Assembly (NCBI GenBank): GCA_024345305.1
Contig: BRON01000011.1
Span: 1,364,001 to 1,428,000, forward strand
DNA: 64,000 bases
Direction: 5' to 3'
Origin: Mrakia gelida
Taxonomy: Eukaryota; Basidiomycota; Tremellomycetes; Cystofilobasidiales; Mrakiaceae
A program made the translations under genes and the position numbers. Positions within the stretch are counted from its first letter, which is position 1; each line of letters begins with the position of its first letter. The notes under the pieces were generated by a model. The model did no database searches, was not told the DNA's origin, and saw only the letters and a program-made list of their open reading frames with translations. Positions 58,021-64,000 of the stretch are shown in pieces.

Positions 58021-58784
58021 AGACTCCGAAGGAGAAGCTAGGGTTCTTGTTTTACGTCTCGAGGAGGAACAGAAGGAAGGGAGGAGGAAGTCGAGCGGAG
58101 CATCGATCCCTCTTGTTCGAGACCTCGCCCTGAGGAGAGCGTCTCGTGGACAGAGAGGCACTCCGGAGTCGAAGGCAGGTTAAGAGGGGAAGGAGCGAGA
58201 GAGAGGGGGAAAGAAGGAAGTCGACAAGGAAGGGGAAAGGCAAGGTGTGAGTCGGGAGGGACTCGGGAGTTATGGAGCGCGAGGCGAGGAGGGGCGAAGA
58301 AGGGCGCAGCGAGGGTTACTACCCTCCCTCTCTACATCAACCTCTCTCCACGTCCCCCTTCGCTTCTCTTCTCTGCTGTCGAGCAGGCCAGCTCCAGCAC
58401 CGAGCGCACTCTCGAGCAACGTCGGCCGACTCGCTCGACTCGACTCGACGCGTCCTCCCTCCCTCGTCCCTCCGCTCCCTTTGTCCGTTCCCCAACCCAC
58501 CACCACTCAAACAAACCCCATGCCATGCAACGAGTACGAAAGAAAACGAAACACGCACAGCCCAAGAAAGAGAAACACCAAAAAAAACAGGGGAAAGGAG
58601 GAAGCGAGGGTGGATAGGTATCGAGAAATGTATGAAAACTCGGTGGGTACGTAGTTGAGAAGGAAAAGAGAAGGTCGTGAACGTAATAAAGAGCGAGAAA
58701 GTAGAGTAAGGAAGGAGGAGAAGGGGAAACATAAACGAGTCGAGGAGTGGGAAGGGAAGGGAAGAGGGGAGAGCGAGGGCGTTT
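58021..58784. other. Region between the left repeat and RAS, no gene seen
   Basis: 764 bp with purine-rich and then mixed sequence. The part next to 58784 should be the RAS 3' UTR. ACGCGT lies near 58448. No frame has the local codon bias. Confidence 0.35.
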
Positions 58785-60870
58785 TTAGAGGACAACGCAA
58801 CCCGAGCAGCATCCTCCACCGTGGGAGTCCTGCTTCAGAGGAGTGTGCCCTCCGTTCCCGTTGGTGGTTTGGTCTCCTCCGTTGGCTTTGGTCGGGGCGG
58901 CGGGGTTAGTGTCCTGGAGAGCGAAGCGAGGGAAGCGTCAGTTTTCAGGTTCGATGAAGGAGGAGAAGAGGTTCGCTCGAGGGTGAGGAGAGAGGAGTTG
59001 GAACGTGGAGGTGGGCGTGGAGTTGATGGGAGGCGAGTGGAGAGGTGTGAGTGTAGGTGAGAGGTGGGGATGAAGGTCGCGAGCGACGAACGAGGAAACA
59101 AACGAAACGAAAGACTCGAGGCTCACCTTGTTGTACTTCCTGATGTTCCTGACCAACAGCATGAACGCCTCGTCGACGTTGACCCTCTGCTTAGCCGAAG
59201 TCTCGATGCACGTCGTTCCAAAGTGCTTCGCCAGCTCTCGTCCCTCTGTGTCGATCGAAAGAAGCAAAGGGGAGGTCGCGTCAGTTTCGCGTCGTCTCGT
59301 TTCGTTCGTTCGTTCTCTCCCCGTTCCCAAGGGCAGTCGTCTCTCCTCCGCTCGAGCGAGCACTCTCCTCTCCCCTTCCTTCTCTCCCACGAGTGATCAG
59401 CTCTCCACCCACGAGCTCAAACCTCCTCCACAACGACCGCTCCCTCCTCCCTTCCCCTCGGCCCTCCTCTCGTCCCACGGCGCGTGCTCTCCCAACCCAA
59501 CCCAATCCCAAAGAAACTCACCATGCACTCCGACCTGCCTCTCGTACTCCAAATCCGCCTTGTTGGCGACGACCAGAACGGGGAAGAAGTCCTTGTCCTT
59601 GACTCGGAGGATCTGCTGGTGGAACTGGGAGATCTCCTCGAACGAGTTTCGCGAGGTGATGGAGTAGACGAGGAGGAACCCTTCTCCCGTTCGCATGTAC
59701 CTGAACGAAACCACGGTTAAACAACGAAGGTCAGAGCTGATCGAGGCGAGGGATCGAGAAGAGAGACAAGAGGTTCGGCAAGGGAGGGAGGAGGAGCGTG
59801 GATGGAAGGAGGGAAGGGAGAGGGTGGGTGCGGGGAGAGAGGAACAGGTGCGAGGTAGGTGGCTGATGTTTGGATCGAAGGGAGGAAGGGAAAAAGAAAC
59901 GTACTGTTCACGCATGGCACTGATGGATACGAAGAAGAGGAAGGAAGAGGGAGTCAGTATAGTTTTACTGCGAGAAGTTCGACAAGATGAGAGAGAGAGG
60001 AGGGAAGGAAGGAGCTCCTGAAGCTGAACGAGGTCGGAGAGAAGGAGAGAGGTGTCTCGCTCTTCTCCTTCTCCCTCCCCTCCTCCCTTCCTGCCGCTCT
60101 ACGACTCTACGAACCACCCCAGCTGGCGTCTCCAGCGCGAACTCCACCGTCCTCCCTCCCTGCCTTCGTCCTATCCTCTTTGAGCTCTCTCTCCTCGGCC
60201 CCTGACCCGCCCTCCTCTCTCCTTCGTCACTCCTCCGCTCTTCCTTCTCCTTCTCTTTCGCCCTTTCCTCCCCGAGCGAGCAGCTCCCCCCCAAACGAGA
60301 ATGAATTGATGAAGAGACTTACCCGTACTCCTCCTGTCCTGCTGTGTCGAGTACGTCCAAGAGAGCTACCTCCTCGTCGATGATGCACTGTTTCCTGTAC
60401 GAGTCCTCGATCGTTGGGTCGTACTCGTCCACAAAGTGAGATTGGATGAACTGGATGGCTGAGAACGGTCAAAAAGGAAGCGCCGTTAGCGCGAGCGGAG
60501 GAAGCAGAAGTGTGGTAGTACGATGAACGTACTGAGAGCGGACTTTCCAACACCTGAGAAGCAAGAAGGAAGCAAGAATCAGAAGGGAGGGAAGGACGAG
60601 AGGAACGTCACCCGAGAGGTCTCTCTCGAGCTCGTTCCTGCGACCTCTATAGATCCAAAGGAAGGAGGATATATGCTCACCTCCCCCTCCTACGACGACG
60701 AGCTTGTACTCTCTCAGGAAAGTAGCCTGGTCCAGATGAACGAGCGAACGAACGAACGAGACAACAAAGAAGGGAAGGGAGCGAGCGTTAGCTCAAGTCG
60801 AGCTCGTTTTCGTCTAGCTCCCCTCCTCCCAACTGTAACGACGTACCTTGTTGGTGGTGTTCTGGCTCAT
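58785..60870 (-). CDS. RAS1: Ras GTPase with CaaX box
   Basis: Eight exons join in frame to 222 aa: 60870-60847, 60726-60681, 60553-60533, 60458-60323, 59919-59905, 59700-59522, 59245-59127 and 58913-58785. The fifth exon is a 15-nt micro-exon encoding part of GAMREQ. All Ras motifs are present: GGGGVGKS (21-28, glycines 23 and 24 matching human G12/G13), YDPTIEDSY effector region (43-51), DTAGQEEY (68-75, Q72 matching Q61), NKADL and ETSAK. The variable tail is Gly/Asn-rich and ends CCSGCVVL: a CaaX prenylation cysteine (C219) with neighbouring cysteines for palmitoylation, so plasma-membrane attachment is expected. Fungal Ras of this type acts in morphogenesis, mating and cAMP signalling. 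RAS1 is chosen from overall likeness; a RAS2 paralogue cannot be excluded. The residues at the classic activating positions are normal. Confidence 0.95.
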
Positions 60871-61589
60871 AGCGGCGGGTATAGGGTGGAGGAGAAGGGA
60901 AAGGGGAGAAGAAAAAGGAGGTTGGAGGTTGATCTGGTCGAGAGAGAGAGGGAAGGCAAGCGAGCGGCTCGGGTTTGGGACGAAACGCTTTCCGAGGTCG
61001 CTCTCGTTCGCTTTCGTTCAACGACGACACACCGACCTTCTTCTTTGAGAAGAGAACGTGATCGACAAGGTTTCAAGAGGGAGGATCGGCACGATAGAGA
61101 GTACTAGAACGCTCGGCTCGAATAGGGCAGGGAAGGAGAGGTCGTTGACGAGGTTCGTTATCTCGAGTCGAAGTGAGTCGCTTTCTTTTCCCCCTCTTTC
61201 CCCCTTTTCTCTTCCTCACCATCCCTCTTTAGGCGTCTTTCGAGCTCTGACTTGCGCTCTCGTTTCTTCTCTCCTTCTAGAGTCTACTCGACGCTCGCGC
61301 TCGACTGGATGGGTCGAGTCTCGCTCTTCACTCCTCCGTCTTCTCCACGGCTCCCACTCTCTCCCTTCTTTCCCTCTTCTTCATCCCCTACCCCAATCTC
61401 CCCCCTCCCTACACCTTCATAGATCCAGCCTGACCACCACGCACTTGCTACCTCCATGCAAGTTCCTCGACGGTCGAGCTCGACGGCATATCCTCACGAG
61501 TCCGTCCCAGGATTCCCTCCCCCTCTTCCTTCGCGAAGAAGAGTCCATCGAGGCCTCAGCTTCTCGTCAGAAGGGGTCCTCGGGATGCC
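60871..61589 (-). promoter_or_regulatory. RAS promoter region up to the right repeat
   Basis: About 720 bp upstream of the RAS start. On the minus strand 60871-60930 is pyrimidine-rich (leader). The rest is mixed, with long pyrimidine runs on the plus strand from 61180 to 61440. No coding frame is supported. Confidence 0.35.
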
Positions 61590-62670
61590 TCTTCTTCTCA
61601 GATCCTCACCAGATCTCGAGGGTTGATCAAGCATCGCTGGATCGCTCTGCCCAACGAGTCGCGCAAGGTCGCTTCCCTCTCTTCCCTCGCTCGCTCCACC
61701 CCTCGTTTCCTTCCCTTCTTCTCCCCCCTCTCTCTCTCTCTTTCGTTCTTTCTCTCTCTAGGAAAGAAGGAAATCTCAGCTTGACGTGAGAAGCGACGAC
61801 AGGCAGTGCTTGCTGGCTCGTCTTGCACCGGACGAGACCTTTGAGCACTCCCTCTCGCCGCTCCACACGTCTCGCGAGGTGGTCTCTTACCCTTCTCTCT
61901 CTTTCTTCATCTCTGTTAGTTCGGTGTTCTTTCCGGGTTTCTCACTATCTCATATCTCCTTCTCTCCCCTCCCCTCTTTGTCCCCTCTTCATCTCTTTCC
62001 TCGCTCTCCTCATCATCTCATCCCAGCTCATCCCTCTCTCCCCTCTTTCTTCCCCCACACGCACCATCGCCCTCTGAGATGCCCCTCGCTGCGTACGCCT
62101 TCTTCCTCCATGGAGCTAGCTCCCCTCTCTCGAACAGAGGAGTGCCAGCCTTCCAGCGAGGTGCGAAACGGCTCAACAGCAGTCGTTTCTCGAGCGGACC
62201 TATGTAGATTCTCGCTTTCCCCCGAGATGCGGAGCGTCGAATGGAATGAATCCAGGAGACTTGATGTACGGTCGAGAGTTGGCGCGGTGCTGCTGAAACG
62301 CTTATTCCAGAGAGCCAGCGTTCGTAGCAGCACCGAGCGCTCTTCCGACTCACGTCTCGTTTTGGACGTCTTTCTTTCGACTCTCGCGTCCTCGTTTGTC
62401 TCTTCTCTTTCTCGCTTCTCTTTTTCCCTTCCCCTCTCTCTTAGCCTTCTTTCCTGCTCCATCTCCGTCTTCCTTTGCATCTCGTCTTTCCCTCCCTTCT
62501 TGGTCTCTCTCCCTCTTTTCCTCGCTCTCGCTCCCTCATCCCTCTACTCGCAGAGACCTCTGCCCAGTCCCGCTCGGCCGACCAAAGCAGCATGTCCTCA
62601 TCCAAACATACTTCTTAGTTCGTCCGAGATGTCTGGCAGTCGTTCACTCGCGAGAACGAGCGCAACACGC
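61590..62670. repeat. Right copy of the inverted repeat pair flanking RAS
   Basis: Reverse-complement partner of 56,915-58,020. Shared blocks on the plus strand include TTGATCAAGCATCGCTGG (61,623), CCTCTCGCCGCTCCACACGT (61,851), CCAGCGTTCGTAGCAGCACC (62,314) and CAGAGACCTCTGCCCAGTCC (62,551). The translated segments GLIKHRWIALPNES and CLLARL, then SLSPLHTSRE, match the left copy and are bounded by GT/AG pairs around polypyrimidine tracts. The copy is a plausible remnant of an intron-bearing gene or of a transposon, and no full reading frame survives in one piece. Confidence 0.7.
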
Positions 62671-62781
62671 CGGGAACCGACGCGACGTTCGAGTCGCGTC
62701 GAAGCTCGAGGCCTCGTCGAGGAGAGTGAGTGACCTGAGGTCTTCTTACCTCGCCCCGCCCATACATTCTTCAGAAGCTCA

Positions 62782-63213
62782 ATGTCGCTGGAGCTGGGTA
62801 TAGCGAAGTTGGGTGAAAGACGTATCGTCTCAACTCGACTCGAAAAGAAATTGATCGAGGACCGTAGGACGCGATACAAAGGGAGAGCGAAGCGACGCGT
62901 TCGCTTTCAGAGGCTTCTCCCCACTCCATCTCTCCGGCCTCAGGACTTGGAGACCTCTCGAAAGATCTCGATCTATCCTGAGCCTGCAGTATCGAATTGG
63001 GGAGTCGCTCGCTGGGAAGAAAGTGCTCTCGACGAAAAACGAACTGAGTCGCGTCGTCTCGCAGGAAGGCTTTGGCGTAGCTTGGCTAGTGTCGAGCGCC
63101 GTCGTATCAGGTCGTTCAGAGTTGATAGATCAGTGCTGAGAGGCCTAGGTCTGCACGTCTTGCCCGTTCGGCTGCTTTGGAACCTTCAATGGCGAATCGA
63201 GACGCGACTTTGA
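62782..63213 (+). CDS. Uncharacterised ORF, doubtful
   Basis: An ATG-to-TGA frame of 143 codons, rich in Arg (WRSLASVERRRIRSFRVDRS), with no recognisable domain. Just upstream, about 62,729-62,774, a GTGAGTGACC...TTCTTCAG segment could be an intron, so the frame might be the last exon of a transcript beginning in or near the right repeat. Codon use is less C-ending than in the real genes, so it may not be translated. Confidence 0.2.
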   Translation: MSLELGIAKLGERRIVSTRLEKKLIEDRRTRYKGRAKRRVRFQRLLPTPSLRPQDLETSRKISIYPEPAVSNWGVARWEESALDEKRTESRRLAGRLWRSLASVERRRIRSFRVDRSVLRGLGLHVLPVRLLWNLQWRIETRL

Positions 63214-64000
63214 CGCGTCAAGTTTGCAAGCATCGTTTCCCGTTGTCTTCTGCTCTTCAAGCGTCGTCAGAGATCCAAGGGGAGCTGGAAGGAGAACCTG
63301 CGAGCTCTGAGCGAAGGTAAAAATGGCAGAAGAACAGAGGAACGATGCTTCGAACTTCTCGGAGCTCTAGCGAATGAGTCGGAACTCCCGCTCGCTCAGC
63401 TTTCGTTCGCGTGGGCCTTTCGAAGGGGTCCTTGCTCGCTTCCCTCCTCGCATTTTCCAACAAAACGAGCCGATGTATCTTCGTGGAAAGATAGGGACTA
63501 CGAGGAGGAATCCGCGACGGATCAGCAGCGGTCGTCTCTTTTGGCCCCTTGTTCCCTCTTCCCTTCTCCCAATTTCGCTTCTTTTGCTCTTTCCTTTAAC
63601 CCTTTGCCAATTTCCCAATCATCCCCATTCGCGTTCAAGTGATCGAGTTCCCAGGAAATCGCCTTGTGTTGACGGAGGAGAACGCGATCGGAGTCGACGC
63701 GTCCGTCTGGTCACTTCCTTTCCTTCTTTCCTTCCTCGTCGGCTGACCCTCGGGCTTTCCTCGCTTGTGCTTCAATATCTCCGAGAGTCCCCTTGGGTTT
63801 CCTCTTGACGCCGAAGATCCGTTGCCTCCTGCCTCTTTCCGTTAGAGAAGGCGACGTCTTCAGCGATTCGAGGTCGAGGCCCAGGAGTTCTCTTGAACTG
63901 TCCCCCCTTCTAATCCTACCTGTGACGAAGACGGAAGACACCATGTGCGTGTCGTGGGAGTTCGCGTTGCAGTCTGTCCTGTTTCTGCATTCTGCTCCGC
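63214..64000. other. Right-edge region, no confident gene
   Basis: 787 bp with no recognised gene. A minus-strand frame of 77 codons (63944-63711, with RQRIFGVKRKPKGTLGDIE) ends in a possible GTCAGC donor. It could be an exon of a gene starting just inside the window, but nothing confirms it. ACGCGT lies near 63697. Confidence 0.25.

Noticed and set aside
60523..61107. Plus-strand 194-codon frame across RAS exons and promoter
   Set aside because: It overlaps verified RAS exons antisense and has no supporting signal.
1..64000. tRNA and rRNA genes, CRISPR arrays, and prokaryotic mobile elements
   Set aside because: None was recognised by eye on either strand. A covariance-model search would be needed to exclude small RNA genes, for example in introns.

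Overview
This window is nuclear DNA of an intron-dense, GC-rich fungus. Genes are on both strands, and most coding regions are broken into many short exons by introns of about 50-150 bp with GTGAGT or GTTCGT donors, a CTGAC branch site and a CAG acceptor. Codon third positions are strongly C-rich. A Spt7-type SAGA subunit, a Bem2-type RasGEF/RhoGAP, a cAMP-type G-alpha, CaaX Ras and a BimC kinesin, together with this intron density, fit a basidiomycete yeast. A Rhodotorula/Sporobolomyces-like member of Microbotryomycetes is my best guess, inferred from style and not from a marker gene.

Layout. 1-2,076: an F-box-like gene running off the left edge (-). 3,050-11,337: a 2,482-aa Bem2 homologue (+). 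12,412-15,046: a 353-aa G-alpha subunit (+). 16,002-17,876: a low-complexity coiled-coil protein (-), divergent from an F-box gene with a coiled-coil N terminus (18,055-19,441, +). 19,716-20,992: a MYND-finger protein (-), divergent from a small PIG-Y-like membrane protein (21,334-21,892, +). 22,820-26,889: a secreted GH3 beta-glucosidase with 21 exons and one in-frame stop codon. 27,502-28,747: a ketopantoate-reductase family enzyme (-), divergent from SMC6 (28,947-34,972, +). 35,021-38,514: a doubtful small gene and two divergent F-box-like genes, one a clear paralogue of the 18 kb gene. 38,907-42,959: SPT7 (-). 43,628-48,496: a large acidic nuclear protein with an Sld7-like motif (-). 49,071-51,397: a membrane-anchored M19 dipeptidase (+). 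51,698-56,504: kinesin-5 (+). 58,785-60,870: RAS (-), between two inverted copies of an unknown repeat (about 56,915-58,020 and 61,590-62,670). 62,680-64,000 holds only doubtful open frames.

Functionally the window mixes signalling (Bem2, G-alpha, Ras), chromatin, replication and chromosome maintenance (Spt7, Smc6, Sld7-like), spindle (kinesin-5), cell surface and secretion (PIG-Y, GH3, dipeptidase), and F-box proteins. This is ordinary eukaryotic gene order, not an operon. The points most worth following are: the palindrome ACGCGT recurring inside introns; a second splice-donor class, GTTCGT; the inverted repeat pair around RAS; a nonsense codon in the GH3 gene; and several places where a single base breaks an otherwise perfect frame.
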